Shown in pieces: positions 35,556 through 47,141 of a stretch of 64,000 nucleotides of DNA (positions are counted from its first letter, which is position 1; the number at the start of each line of letters is the position of its first letter). The stretch covers positions 210,892,906 to 210,956,905 of the forward strand of contig OY986439.1 of assembly GCA_963920525.1 (NCBI GenBank), given 5' to 3'. The DNA is from Dichetophora obliterata. Taxonomy: Eukaryota > Arthropoda > Insecta > Diptera > Sciomyzidae. The notes under the pieces are model-generated. The model saw only the letters and a list, made by a program, of their open reading frames with translations. It did not search any database and was not told where the DNA came from. A program made the position numbers and the translations under genes.

Positions 35556-35839
35556 AATTGATTGGTACTATACGTGAATTATCGATTAGCGGAACAAACG
35601 TAAAGACAATATGAATTTCTTATAACCTAGGCTAGTGTTATGCCATAACCACGGCAAGCATTTCCTACCCTCAGTTGTTCCTGTCCTTTAATTCCACATT
35701 TCTTAAGACTTGAAAAATGTGGGAGAAAAATAGTTGACCAAACAACTGCTCAGAAGTCTCTCCTTGAAGGGTAAAATGTGCAACCAACCCCTATTAATTT
35801 TCACTCCTCAGCAATTTTTTCGAAAATACATAAACCTTG

Positions 35840-36700
35840 TGTCCACCAGAATAAATTGATATTTTCTTTATTTCAAATTGCATTTTCGATTTTTAATTGA
35901 TATTTTCTGGATTTAATTTTGTACTCTTTGAATTTCAATTAACATTTTTTAATTTCAATTGATCTGTTCTGAATTTGATAAGAAATTCTAAATTTTAATT
36001 GATTCTTGTGAATTTCAATTGATCTTTTTTGGATTTAAATTATTCTTTACAGAACTTCTATTGTTATTTTCTGACTTTCAAAGGAATATTTTGAATTAAT
36101 TGATTTTGATGAATCAATTAATCTATTCTGAATTTTAAATGGTATTTCAATTAATCCATTCTAAATTCCAAGTTGAATTTCTGAACATCAATTGAAATTG
36201 TTTGAATTTCAATTTATATTTTCTGAATTTCAATTGATCTGTTCTGAATTTGAAATGTAATATTAAATTTGCATTGATCTTTTCTGAATTTTTCTATTGC
36301 TTTATACAGAATTTTAACTGACCTTTTTTTACTTTCAAACGATGATTTTTAATTTCAATTGATCCATTCTGAATTTTGAATTTTTAAATGATCTTTTGAT
36401 AAATCTGTTCTGAATATCAAATTTAATTTCTAAATTTCAAATAATCTATTCTGAATTACAGATGGTTTTTCTGAACTGAACTGAATTGATGTTATCTGAT
36501 TTTCAATTTATATTTTCCTAACATCAATTGACCTTTTCTGAATTTCAATTGATCTGTTTCGATTCTGAAATGGAAATATGAAATTGAATCGATCTTTAAA
36601 ACATTTGAATTGATCGTTTCTGAATGTCAATTTATGTTTTCTAACTTTCATATATAATTTCTTAGTTTCAATTGATATATTCTGAATTTTAATTGATTTT
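35840..36700. repeat. Degenerate satellite, period about 22-24 bp
   Basis: The unit TTCTGAATTTCAATTGATCT recurs with many substitutions and small length changes across about 850 bp. The CAATTGA core is the best-kept part. It starts about 300 bp after the hexanucleotide array. Confidence 0.8.
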
Positions 36701-36729
36701 TTTTTGCATGTTGGAAATGTTGTAGGCAA

Positions 36730-39295
36730 TATTTTATTTATATTAGTTGTAGACAGAATTTAACATTAAACGTTCAATATTTTGTTTAGCCTCCTACCAC
36801 CTTGAGTTTTTTGTTTTTATTTTTGTTAATTCTGATTGTGTTTGCATAAGAATTAATTCTATTTTGTATTATTTCAATATTTTGACAAAAGTAATAGGAA
36901 TTTTCAATAATTTTGTTGCTGCATTTTGTGGACACTTCACCTTTACCCTTGCTACACCAATCATATCATCTGTTCACATATGTCACAAATAATTGCAAAC
37001 GGATATGCAAGCTCTTGTCCGGCTGTGCGACAACAACAAAAACAAAAACAACAAGCACAACAAACACAATGTCAGGAATAACGATAAAGAGACGATGAAA
37101 CAACAACAGCAAATACAATAAATAGGCATCCGTAGGCATTAAGGATATCCTAAGGTATACAATTTTCTAGCCAATATAATTCATAAATTTATTTTCAATC
37201 CTTTCCGCATATAAATTTAAACACACTCATACCAAAACCAACTCACATACGCACACTTGCACCCGCACAAAGGCTTAAATAAATGTTCATATTTTATGTT
37301 GGCGCTATTCTGTTGTAGCGCCCTACAACAAGGCTGGACATCTTCGAGTCATTTCTCGAGGCTGCCTGGTTGCATTGGTTCCTCGTCGCCTATTATTTGT
37401 CGTCGTCGTCGTCGTCGTCGTCGGCGATGTCAGCGTCATTATTTATACGGAAAGGAAAACACAGATAAGTTGCTTGGGTTGATGTTGTTGCTATTTGTTG
37501 TTGCTGTTGTTGCTATTTGTTGTTGCTGTTGGTGCACACTAAGAAGCATAGACACACATACACTCTATCTCGAATACAGCGCCAAACAATATGCATGCAT
37601 TGTGCTTGTATATGTCGCAAAATGTCCTGTCCAAGGATGTTCAAAGGTTGATTTATAAGCGTCGACAGTTACTCGCTTAGCTTTACTTGCCTTGCCTTTC
37701 CTTTCCTTGCCATTCTTTGCATATCCTTGACTCACTGGTCTTGTCTCGGCATTTGTTTGTCTGTCAGTCGGCCGGCTGGTCGTTTACTGTGTATGAGTCT
37801 GTCTGTCCAGTCGGCTCAAGTCGCCCATTAATACATCAGTTCAATGCAATATTTGTAGATTTTGCTATTTCGTTGCATTCGCATCTTCAAATGTTTATGA
37901 TTTGTGTCTTACTTTCGTTCGAAAGGACTCAACGACAATAACGACGACTTGCATTTGCATCCTGAGCATGCTGCAGCAGCAACAGCAAGCAGCAAAGCAA
38001 CTCATACCAGAAGCTGCCGCAACTGACTGAGTGTTCAACGCAGCGCTTGACTCTTGAGTTTCAATCTGATTGATTTAGAATTCCAATTGAAATTGTATGA
38101 TATATGATATGTCGTCCTGGCTGTTGGCAAATCCTTGCCGTATGTGTGTGTGTGTGTCTGTGAGTGTATTGGTGCTTGTTTGCAGCCTTTTGCTAAATTT
38201 GCATTTTCAACATGGCGACGAACACGTGTCTTGCTGGCACACATGCAGTTGAGCTGCGTTATCCTTGCATATCCTTGCATGCGCTATTGAATATGCTAGC
38301 AAAGGACTTATTGGTACTTTATTGATTTATGACACTTGTGAACAATTTGAAAATCACAGATTAGCAGCTCAAGCATAATTTTCCATTAGCCATGTTCTGA
38401 GAGTCACCTCCTTCCATCTCATATCTAGTGCATGAACCTAACGGAGAAGCAAGGTTTGGAGAATTTATTTGTGCAACATTTTGTGCAATTGATTGTTGCA
38501 ATTTCAATTTTGAATTATATCGATGAATGCATTTTATGTGCGTTCCTCTCCTTCTATCATTGTGTGTTTGTTTGTGTTGTTGGGTTGTGCCAGTCGAGGG
38601 TTAAGTGATTTATTAAATTGTTTGTTGACTCGGTCAACATCCTGTGTCTTTGCACCATTCCATCGTTGCTTGACTGGCTTTTATGTTGCATTGACACAAG
38701 TGACAGCCACAGATTTGTTTCTCATAATCATGGTTTTGGCCATGTTCTTGCATATTGGCTACAGTTTTAAGTAATTGATTGCGATTGATTTATGTGCGTT
38801 GTGGTGTAGTTGTCTGGAGGGAGGTATGACGACAAACGACTATATTTTCCATGAAAATATAATGTTATTAAACTGATGGGATAAAAAACGTAGAAAAAAT
38901 GTTCAAATTTCACAAACTACTAATGATCCAATTAACAACTACTGATTGGATGAGTAATTCAATAGTTTTATAGAACTCACATTAAAAAAAAATAATGGTG
39001 CTATCACAGTCAATGTGCAATTTTGATTTCGCAAAGTATTCAATGAACAAAAACTATATTTTTTGTATTCATTTATGAAACCTTTTGGGTAAAAAAGTAC
39101 GTCTTCGGCACTTAGAAATTAACACTTTTTTGAATATTTTGTCAGACTAAAATGCTTCCCAAAAACAAACCTTCGAAAATATATTCACCAAAGTAGTAAC
39201 AAGTTTAAGTTTTACGAATATTGTGTGTTTTTATACGATTTTTTTTTTAAACGAACTAAAGCTGATATGAAAATATACACTAATATATGGATATG
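36730..39295. other. Unique-looking, GC-balanced non-coding DNA
   Basis: Triplet tracts (GTCGTCGTCGTCGTCGTCGG at about 37399, ACAACAACAAAAACAAAAAC at about 37030, TTGTTGTTGCTGTTG at about 37495), CA-rich tracts and the word TATCCTTGCATATCCTTGCA at about 38262 suggest intronic or regulatory DNA of a distant gene. Frames such as 37257-37658 owe their length to the triplet repeat. Confidence 0.35.
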
Positions 39296-39756
39296 CACGC
39301 TCAGAAATCTTGGATTAAATTCTAATCCAATCGTTGGAATCATGCATTTTTTAATACTTTTTGTATTAGAATTTAATCCAATCGTTGGAATCATGCATTT
39401 TTTAATAAAACCTGGAATACTTTTTAATACAGTTTGGATTAGTCTTTAAAAACAGCGTTCGGCTTGGTTCGGCTCTTATGCATGTTTATCATTTCTTTAT
39501 ACATGTGGCTTCATAGAGCAGTTGGTAGAGCCAAATACTTAATAACCTTAACGTAGTGGGTTCGAATCCCACATGTTTCGTTAATTTTTTTTTTTGTCAA
39601 AAATATTTTAATACAAGCATGTATTAAAATTAATTCCAATGAGAGAATAAAAATCAATTGTAACATATGTAGTGTATTAGATTGTAATACAATTCTGGTG
39701 TGGTCATATATACAATACAGTTTGTATTAGAATTTAATCCAAGATTTCTGAGCGTG
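39296..39756. mobile_element. TIR element H (CACGCTCAG ends) with a tRNA-like body
   Basis: CACGCTCAGAAATCTTGGAT and its exact inverse form TIRs of at least 32 bp, flanked by TG on both sides (39294-39295, 39757-39758). The element is only 461 bp. Near the left end ATTTAATCCAATCGTTGGAA plus TCATGCATTTTTTAATA is tandemly repeated. Confidence 0.85.
39501..39575 (+). pseudogene. tRNA-derived body in element H
   Basis: TAGAGCAGTTGGTAGAGCC is an A-box region and GTGGGTTCGAATCCCAC has a perfect B box and a fully paired 5-bp T stem. ACATGTG near 39501 and CACATGT at about 39569 pair as an acceptor-like stem. The D stem does not pair properly. It is the best-preserved tRNA-like body in the window. 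Confidence 0.7.
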
Positions 39757-39920
39757 TGCATATGAGGACGATAGCAAAGACAAAAATAGAAGGAGCTATC
39801 CGATCTTAGTAAGAAGTAATTTTATGTTGCCCCATATCTTAGTTTAGAAATTCCATTTAAAAATACAATTTTTTGCTTTTTTAAAAGTTAAAACTTACTG
39901 TATTATTCTGTATTCTGTAT
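39757..39920. other. Short AT-rich spacer
   Basis: Ends in TATTATTCTGTATTCTGTAT, a repeat of the hairpin base that follows. Nothing else was seen. Confidence 0.4.
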
Positions 39921-39921
39921 T

Positions 39922-40046
39922 ATTCTGTATCACGATGAAGCACACCAACGATGAGAAGGACACGAGATGCAATACTTTTTCCATACAAAATAGTATTGCT
40001 TCTCGTGTCTTTCTCGTCGTTGGTGTGCTTCTTCGTGATACAGAAT
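39922..40046. repeat. Imperfect long hairpin with a 15-base loop
   Basis: ATTCTGTATCACGATGAAGC...GCAATACT pairs with AGTATTGC...GCTTCTTCGTGATACAGAAT over about 54 bases with a few mismatches. The loop is TTTTCCATACAAAAT. The shape resembles a hairpin-RNA or miRNA precursor. A foldback element is the alternative. Confidence 0.85.
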
Positions 40047-41022
40047 AATGCACTTAGAGTCAGATTTTGATCGAGGTAACATTTTATTGATGGCCAATGC
40101 TTTGTGCTTTTAGCTAGAAATTCTTTTATTTTGGTTATCACAATAAAAGATATTCATTAAACACGATTGTGATAATGTGGAAAAAAAAATTGCCTACTTT
40201 CAGACTGCAAACTCTTACATATAATTTCAGGTGCAAGTCAATTTGGTTGTACAAATTATACAAAATTTATAAATTTTACTTTGTTTAAATTTTTTTGATA
40301 TAATTGTGCTAACAAGAATGAGGTTTCTTTATACTGTTTAGCCCCAAAGTAAGTTAAAATCACTTGAAATCACACGGTATGACGTGATGGAATGGATTTG
40401 TATGCATTTTGTGTTGCTTTGAGTGGTTACAGGAATGACAGAAAATTTCAGGGAAAAACAAAACACTTTTCCGCACGTTTTTATCAGAAATTTGATAACT
40501 ACTTATATGTTTTATACTTAATTTCTTTTTAGTCAATCACTTACTGAATACACAATTGGTTACAGAAATGACAAATATTTTTGGTTTCAATATTAACAAT
40601 CTAAAAAATAATTTTAATTTTGCACTTGAGCTTAGTACTCAAAACCACTGGTGCATTTTTGAAAATTGAATACAAGTAGTATAAAAAGCCACACTGAGAG
40701 GACGCTCAAACGATACTTGACTCTTAGTATTGCTTACTAAAATGCACGAAAATCTGAAAGTGGCTCAATCGAGAGGCAAAAAGTTTGTAGTCAAACATGC
40801 TAAAAAAAAATGTAATAATTATTTAGAACTAACCGATATACCCGTTGTTACTCGAGAGTACTTTATATAAACATTTTCATACACACTTCTCGATTAATTG
40901 TTTTTTATAATTTGGAATTTTAAAAATATGTTGAATTTTATGTTTGAAACCACTATAAAAATATTAGTGGCCGATTAGTTACCGAAATATTAGGTTCTCG
41001 AGCTGCCTTAATGTTTCCTTAA
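40047..41022. other. AT-rich intergenic DNA
   Basis: No gene or repeat ends were recognised. Confidence 0.4.
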
Positions 41023-41300
41023 TTAGGAAACACTGCCTTATCGATACTTTTTAGCTTAGGTCGCATTTAGATCAATTCGCACACAGCCTAAATTGACTAA
41101 CAGTTGCCCACTTTTCTAAATTATTGGAACAGTGTTGGTAATGCAGTGCTTAATACTAGTTTAGAACCTTTTTCAGCATACTTTTCACGGCTAAGGCTTA
41201 GTACGCTGTAGGAACGAAATTGTTTAGGCATTAAGGCTGTGTGCGAATTTATCCAAATGCAGCCTTAACTAAATTGTGTCGATAAGGCAGTGTTTCCTAA
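41023..41300. mobile_element. Foldback MITE with about 70-90 bp inverted arms
   Basis: TTAGGAAACACTGCCTTATC (left) and its exact inverse (right end at 41300) begin arms that keep pairing, with substitutions, through TTCGCACACAGCCT and its inverse. The unpaired middle is about 110 bp. No coding capacity. Target duplication is not clear. Confidence 0.8.
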
Positions 41301-42685
41301 ATAATTTAGTGAATTCTCAATGGAAACTTTAATTAATTTAATTTTCAATTACAACCAATGTAGTTGAACATTTTTTTGTTGTTGGTTAGTACGCTGTTGA
41401 ACCGAAAAATTTGTTCAATGCAGCCAAGCTTACATCCATGATTGGAGAGTTAAAATGTCAAAATTTCGCTTTCTTTTATATGTCGGTGCATTTACTTGGT
41501 GTAGAAATTTGACTGTTAACAATATTGTTCATATAACAAACACAATAAACATAAATATATGAACTTTTACTGTATTCTATTCACGGTCATGTTTTCGATG
41601 AAATTTTGATATATATACAAAAACTAAAGTAACATTGATTGATTGAACAGACTGAAGGGGCAGAGGCGTGGGGCGGAAAAAAATATAGACATACTAATAT
41701 AAGGAAGATTTTTATATAGCTGGTTAAAAAAAAATATTGATTGGAAAGAGATATTGGGGTAATTTTATCACATACATTATTTTTGAGACTTAACTTTATT
41801 GCAAAAAAAATATAAAAATAACATTTGTGGAAACCTTGTTTTGATGAAAAAAAAAAACAGTGAAATAATTTTTGCGCTTAACTGGAAGAATTTTTGCAAA
41901 TAAATGCTATGTCATATAAAAGGTAGCCAGATGAGAAATTTTAAATTAATTTTGATTTTACAACAAAAACAATTTTTGAGTCATTTTTTGGGTAAAAAGT
42001 CAATATTTTGGACATTTTTTGACATAATCATAAAACATATATACACTGACTTAAAGGTATAGTTCAACCTATTTTTGTGAAGTGCTTTTATTGAACTTTT
42101 TTTGAACAAATAAAAAAAATTTGAGTGAAATATATTAACAACGTAGATATTTGCATCGAAAGACCAAACTTTGATTTTAATGTCGTTTTTTTTTCATTCT
42201 TAGGTAACGATGTTTTATGAAAAAGTCGTTGTACTACAAATTTCTACAATTTTGAACATATATGAGTGTTTCTGATGTCAAAATAAAAGAAATTTTTTTA
42301 AATTAATTACACAGAAAACTTCGATGGTAAAAAGTATTATAATAACAAAATTACAGTTAGTTGAAAAATTTATGAGGGGGCGTGGCCAAAACTAAGTATG
42401 TAACATTTTAAATTAAGATGCACTTAATATGTATACCTAGTTTGAGCGAAATCCGTTGAGCCGTTTAGATTTGTATAAAAGCCAAACAAACAAACAAACA
42501 AACTAAAAATAAGTTTTATTGCCATAGATGGCAGAAAATGTACACTCTTTGAATTGTTATGATTATGATCGTTATAGGAATGACATTTTAGACCTATTTT
42601 GGGCTTTTTTTACCTTAAAAACTAATTTTTTAATGACTTGTTACTACATTAGCTTCAAGAAAACCTTTTAAAGAAAGATAGAGTA
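41301..42685. other. AT-rich DNA with a repeat scrap
   Basis: 42365-42510 holds GAGGGGGCGTGGCCAAAACT, GAGCGAAATCCGTTGAGCCG and CAAACAAACAAACAAACAAA, a scrap of a dispersed fly repeat related in style to the arrays at 3.9-14 kb. The rest is featureless. Confidence 0.4.
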
Positions 42686-44871
42686 CAGTAGTAATTCGAT
42701 AATCCGAACTAATGATTGCCGACCCCCATTCGGATTATCGAAACATTCGGATTATTGGATAGTTTTATTTTCCATAAGTTTATTAAAGAAAAACACAAAT
42801 TTCAATGAAAAATCAAATATGTATGTATTTTATTTTCTAGCGATATATAAGAATAATAAAGTTAGAGTTCATTTTTGTTACGAGTTTAACAGTTCAGGTT
42901 TTTTTATTTAATTAGTTAAAAAAATAATATAAATTAATCATGTATAAAAACATGTATAAATAAATAAAACAACTAGGTTTTAAAAAAAATCTTTTATGGT
43001 TGTTTGTTTTACACTATTTGTACATAACTCCAATGCTTCATTTCGCAAATCTGTCTGCTGTATAACTTTTTCATCCGCAAGATCTTTTTGTTGAGCCCAT
43101 AGAATGTATTTGTTTAAAGAAGTAAGTGCTTCAGAATTTGATATTTGATCACCTTTTTCGACATGAATTTCAGCTTCATCGTCTTGTGACAACTGTAGAC
43201 TCTCATCTTCATCTTCATTATCAGTATTGTAGCTTTCTTCAATCCATTCATTTAAATTATCATTGGTCAAATTAATGTGCATAGTGTTTTGAACAAGTTC
43301 CCTCATAAAATCCATAGTAATGCTTTCTTCTGGTGTTTCTATAGAATTTATATTTTGTCGAAGGATAGATAATGGTATATCATCTTCAGAGATGCAGTTT
43401 TCATCAAATATTTTTGACCAGCAAGTTTTAATAACTTCCTCTCGAAGGTTGCCCCAAGATTGCTTGAGTAAAATACATGCGTACTTTAATGTAAATGACT
43501 TCAATGCCTTATCATAATCTTCACCTCCTCCAATTATATGACATAGGAGTGACTTTTTATACGACATTTTGGTTATTCTAATGGCGTTTTGGTTCATGGG
43601 TTAAATTAAACTTGTGCAGTTAGAACAAGCATTTATAATTTTCATGAGAAAGCTCTGTTGGATGACACGGTGCGTTACCTATTATGAGCAGGGCCTTTTG
43701 TTCCAGATTGTTTTCAGATTGGTATGCTTTAACTTGTAGAACAAATGAATTGTAAAACCATTCCGAAAATATAAATGAAGTCATCCAACCATTCTTAGAT
43801 GAATAGTACTCCACCGGAGGAACATTCTTAAATGAACGCGACTTTTTAGATTTTCCTACAACCGCAATACGCAATTTATGATCTCCAGATTTATTTGCAC
43901 AGCAGAGAATAGTTACTCGTTCTTTTGACATTTTTCTTCCCGGAGCACATCGTTCTTTATCATGCACCAAAGTTTGACTCGGCAGTAATTTCCAAAAAAG
44001 TGCAGCCGCATCTGCATTATAAATTTGTGTGTCGCATAAGCCTTCTGTAGATTATAATTCTTTTAATTCTTTTCATTGCAGTACTAAATGGGGTTGGCTT
44101 GAGAGTTTTTCTCCACAAATTTTTAAATAACGAATGTTAAATCTTGTCTTGAATTTTTGGTACCATCCATATAAAACATTAAAAGTTTTGTCATTGCCAT
44201 ACATATCTTTAAACATCTTTTTGGCTTTTTTTGCATACAATTTCACGCGACAAAATGTTTTGCTTCTCCTCTGCTTCAAAAACCAAGAGTAAAGGCCTTC
44301 TTCGAATTCGGGATACTCACCAGTTCTTAGAGCTTTGCGCAATTTTAAATTTTTAGCGCTAGAATTCGCAGAAAAACTATAAACAAAGCAACAAATTAAA
44401 AAACTTACATTTCAGTTATAAGTGTATCTCTTACAAACCTTTTTAACTCATTTCGTTTCTTTTTAATATCAGAGATAGTAGCACGTCCCACTCCGAATTG
44501 GTTGGCTAGGTCTTTACCGGATTTTCCTTATTTCAGACCGTCTAATATTTTAATTTTGTCTAATAGAGACAGTTTTTTATGAGCACGTTTTTTGTTATTC
44601 ATTTTATGTATGTGTTGCGACTCGCAATAACTCATAAACAATGACAAAAAATACATAATACACTCTCGCTCAGTTGCGAAATTCTGACTGCTGAAATACG
44701 TTATATTCCCGTTACAACGTTGAATTCTAATGAAAACATGAGTAAATCATGCAATTCGGATTACAGAATTGCAATTAATTCGGACTACAGAATAGCCAGC
44801 GCTGTGAAAGAAAACCGTCGGATTACTGGATTTTCGGATTATAGAGTAGTCGGATTATCGAATTACTACTG
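42686..44871 (-). mobile_element. Dead pogo/Tigger-type element
   Basis: The ends CAGTAGTAATTCGATAATCC and its exact inverse are flanked by TA (42684-42685, 44872-44873). CATTCGGATTATCGAAAC-type words are repeated inside both ends. CAGTAG-like tips, TA duplication and the transposase remnants (CENP-B-like DNA-binding domain, DDE) place it in the pogo group. Length is 2,186 bp. Confidence 0.9.
42980..44602 (-). pseudogene. Pogo/Tigger (CENP-B/jerky-like) transposase pseudogene
   Basis: Starts at ATG 44602. A helix-turn-helix follows (KDLANQFGVGRATISDIKKK), then a CENP-B-type domain (44342-44073: GLYSWFLKQRRS, NVLYGWYQKFKTRFN), then the DDE region. Damage: TAA at 44530-44528, TGA and TAA after PHLVLQ, a frame shift near 43600, and TAA in place of the Gln expected in TSLIQPM. 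All three catalytic positions can be located: the first Asp survives (YNADAAALFW), the second is Gly (LLIIGNAPCHP), the third is Asn (PMNQ). The acidic C-terminal part (43597-42980, ending TTIKDFF) is open. A 32-base GT...AG segment at 44377-44408 interrupts the frame, and removing it restores phase. Confidence 0.85.
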
Positions 44872-44873
44872 TA

Positions 44874-46426
44874 TTTAAAAGCAACCAAAATAATTTTTTT
44901 GTTGTTAAAGCTTATAAGTTTTTGATTTTCTAAATTTGTAATATTTAACTTTTAGAAAAAAATAAATAGGTTTTTTATCACTCAAAACTGTGAGTATATG
45001 TAAATGGGCACTTTTGGCGGAAATTCCCATACATGTATGCTTTGTATGTTTGAGTAATATTTATCTTGTTATATGACGAACACCGGACAAAACCAAGCAG
45101 AATATGTAATTTAACAAAACCTCACGTTCTTAAATCTCAGAGCGTGGGTAGACGACATAGTCCATATATGAAAATTTAGACTTTGTGATAAAAGTTAACA
45201 CTACCGAAGTTCAATCAAGTTCTTCAATAAAAAAAAAATCATTTCGTTAGGCCAGACAACGTAGTCAATCTGAGGGGTGATTTCAGAAAATCCAAATATG
45301 ACTCCAAAATTGCATGGTTGTTAACATTTGACACATAAAATTATTTTAATGTTGATCCTTGTCGAGTAAAAAATTATAAAGAATTTTTTTACACTGCTTT
45401 AGGTAACGGATATGCTGGCAAAACCAAAGCAAAAGAAATATTATCTAGGAGTGTATGAGAAAATTATGAGATAGAGTGCATGGTTTCTAGTGTTTATATC
45501 TATATGACAGTTCAAAAACTCAACAAAAAAATTTAACTTTGAGTTGATGGTAAAATAATAAATAATAAGGTAGAAAAATATCAGTTATTAAATAGCAAAG
45601 TTTGTTTTTTAAATGCATAAAATAAAGGGTTTTTTAAGTTTTTGTGTAAAACAAACGTCAGATTCTAAAAGAACACACTCGAAAACTTTTTTAATAAAAC
45701 TTTCCTCCTCTCTGTATTTAAATTCTGCAATTGAATTTATGTGAATTAAATGCGCGTTTGGTTTAACCAATTAAAAACAGGTTTGAGTTAATAAAACAAG
45801 CAATGCCATTGTGCTAAGCGACCTCAAAAATATTAAGTCCATACCATTCTCTAGAGATATATCTTTAAGCATAAGAGAGGTATATCTTTCAAAAAAAACG
45901 AGCACTCACATCGGGTAAGGGTTTTTGTTTTGGAACAAAAATTTTTTGTTTTTGAAAATGATTTTTAGATAGAATAGGAGCTATTTTGAAGTTTTGGTTA
46001 TTAAGGGTCAGTCAAATACTATATTTTTTACAAGAGATTTGTCAGTTGCTATGCGCATTTACAAAACAAACTCAGAACATATTTGAAATCTTATTTCAGA
46101 ACATACTTAACTTACATTTAAAACTTCACGTCAATTCGTTGAAAAATCACACGGACAAACGAACCAACTGACATCGAATCACTTTTGTAAATTAGTTAGT
46201 AGGAAAGTAGGGTTTAATTGAGTGTGAAAAACAAAAAATTGATTACGCAAAATTAATGTAGTCTAGCACAAAATCAGAAAATATTGTTAACAAGTCTTTT
46301 TTTTAATGCATCGCTGATTTTTGTTACAAAAAACACAATAAATTCTTTTAATTACAATAACGACATTTGAACAAACTAGAAAAACCACACTTTATTGAAA
46401 TCATGTTTAATCGAATTAAATAGTAA
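44874..46426. other. AT-rich intergenic DNA upstream of the secreted-protein gene
   Basis: No coding signature or repeat ends were found. It contains whatever distal control the gene at 46428 has, but I see no specific site. Confidence 0.35.
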
Positions 46427-46432
46427 TCAGTT
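46427..46432 (+). promoter_or_regulatory. Candidate arthropod initiator (TCAGTT)
   Basis: TCAGTT matches the arthropod Inr consensus and lies 38-43 bases before the ATG at 46470, a plausible short 5' leader. No clear TATA box lies 30 bases upstream. The motif is short and could be chance. Confidence 0.4.
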
Positions 46433-46469
46433 GCTACTCGCGTAGAGTTGTCGGAGTTCCGTCAATAAA

Positions 46470-46820
46470 ATGTACCAGCATTTATTGTGTTTTACGCTGC
46501 TGATCTGCATAGCTCTTGGTCTTATGGTATGGATATAATTTCGAAAATATTAAAAAAAATAATTTATCGTTAAAACAAAATTGTTTATACAACAGGTCCC
46601 TCCGATGAGTTTTGCTATGGGAGATAGTTTGATACGTCCACCAACATCGGCTTATGGTGCGTTTGGTGGAGCTGTTTACACGGCTGGTCATAAGGGCGGT
46701 GGTCGTGGCGGCGGTCGTGGTCGCTGCGACAACAGGACAACGACTGCTGCACCTGCAGCAGCAACTACGGCTAGACCCAGTTCAACAGCAGCAGCAATAA
46801 CGACAGCAGCAACGGGTTAA
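46470..46820 (+). CDS. Small secreted protein, two exons (93 residues)
   Basis: Exon 1 (46470-46526) begins with ATG and encodes a signal-peptide-like MYQHLLCFTLLICIALGLM. A 69-bp intron (46527-46595) starts GTATGG and ends TATACAACAG, a typical fly intron length, phase 0. Exon 2 (46596-46820) continues VPPMSFAMGDSLIRPPTSAY, then a Gly-rich segment, a GGGRGGGRGRC basic stretch with the only cysteine of the predicted mature part, and a Thr/Ala-rich tail (NRTTTAAPAAATTARPSS...), ending TAA. The tail looks like a mucin-type O-glycosylation region. One N-x-T site (NRT) is present. AATAAA at 46882-46887 is a good poly(A) signal. I do not recognise the family. A secreted structural, seminal or immune-type peptide precursor is possible but unproven. 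Transposons flank it on both sides. Confidence 0.75.
46527..46595 (+). other. Intron of the secreted-protein gene
   Basis: GT...AG borders, 69 bp, AT-rich with a T-rich stretch before TACAACAG. Splicing joins the hydrophobic leader to VPPMSF without a frame change. Without splicing the leader frame stops five codons into the intron side. Confidence 0.7.
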
Positions 46821-46881
46821 ATCTATATGTTAGTTAAATTTATATAAGGCATTATTAAAAACCACACATTTAATTTGATAC

Positions 46882-46887
46882 AATAAA
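46882..46887 (+). terminator. Poly(A) signal AATAAA of the secreted-protein gene
   Basis: Lies 62 bases after the stop codon, inside CAATAAAATAAG. Confidence 0.55.
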
Positions 46888-46904
46888 ATAAGACATTCTT
46901 TAGG

Positions 46905-47141
46905 ATCATTCAGTACTTGGAAAAATGGGAAGGAAACTGATTTTAAAAAGAAATTACAAGTTCATACTTGTAAAAATAGGTTAAAACAACGATACATTCA
47001 TTAGTATATTAAATAATAAATTAATATCTTTGCCTTAATATTATTGTAGTGTTAGAACAGTGGAGTAAAGTTGAGAGGGAAGCACGAGTGAATGACCAGT
47101 AGACCAGTAGAAAAATTTATAATCTTTTGGCGTCTTTTCTA
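46905..47141. other. Short AT-rich spacer
   Basis: Nothing recognised apart from a GACCAGTAGACCAGTAG doublet near 47095. Confidence 0.4.

Noticed and set aside
33828..35614. Two very long plus-strand ORFs (577 and 564 residues) of LFLFLF and FIFIFI
   Set aside because: They are frame translations of the (ATTTTT)n array, which has no stop in these frames.
37257..37658. 133-codon ORF with an Arg run
   Set aside because: The length depends on a GTCGTC triplet tract, with no other protein-like feature.
39501..39575. Functional tRNA gene
   Set aside because: A and B boxes and T stem fit, but the D stem fails and it lies inside a TIR element. Called tRNA-derived instead.
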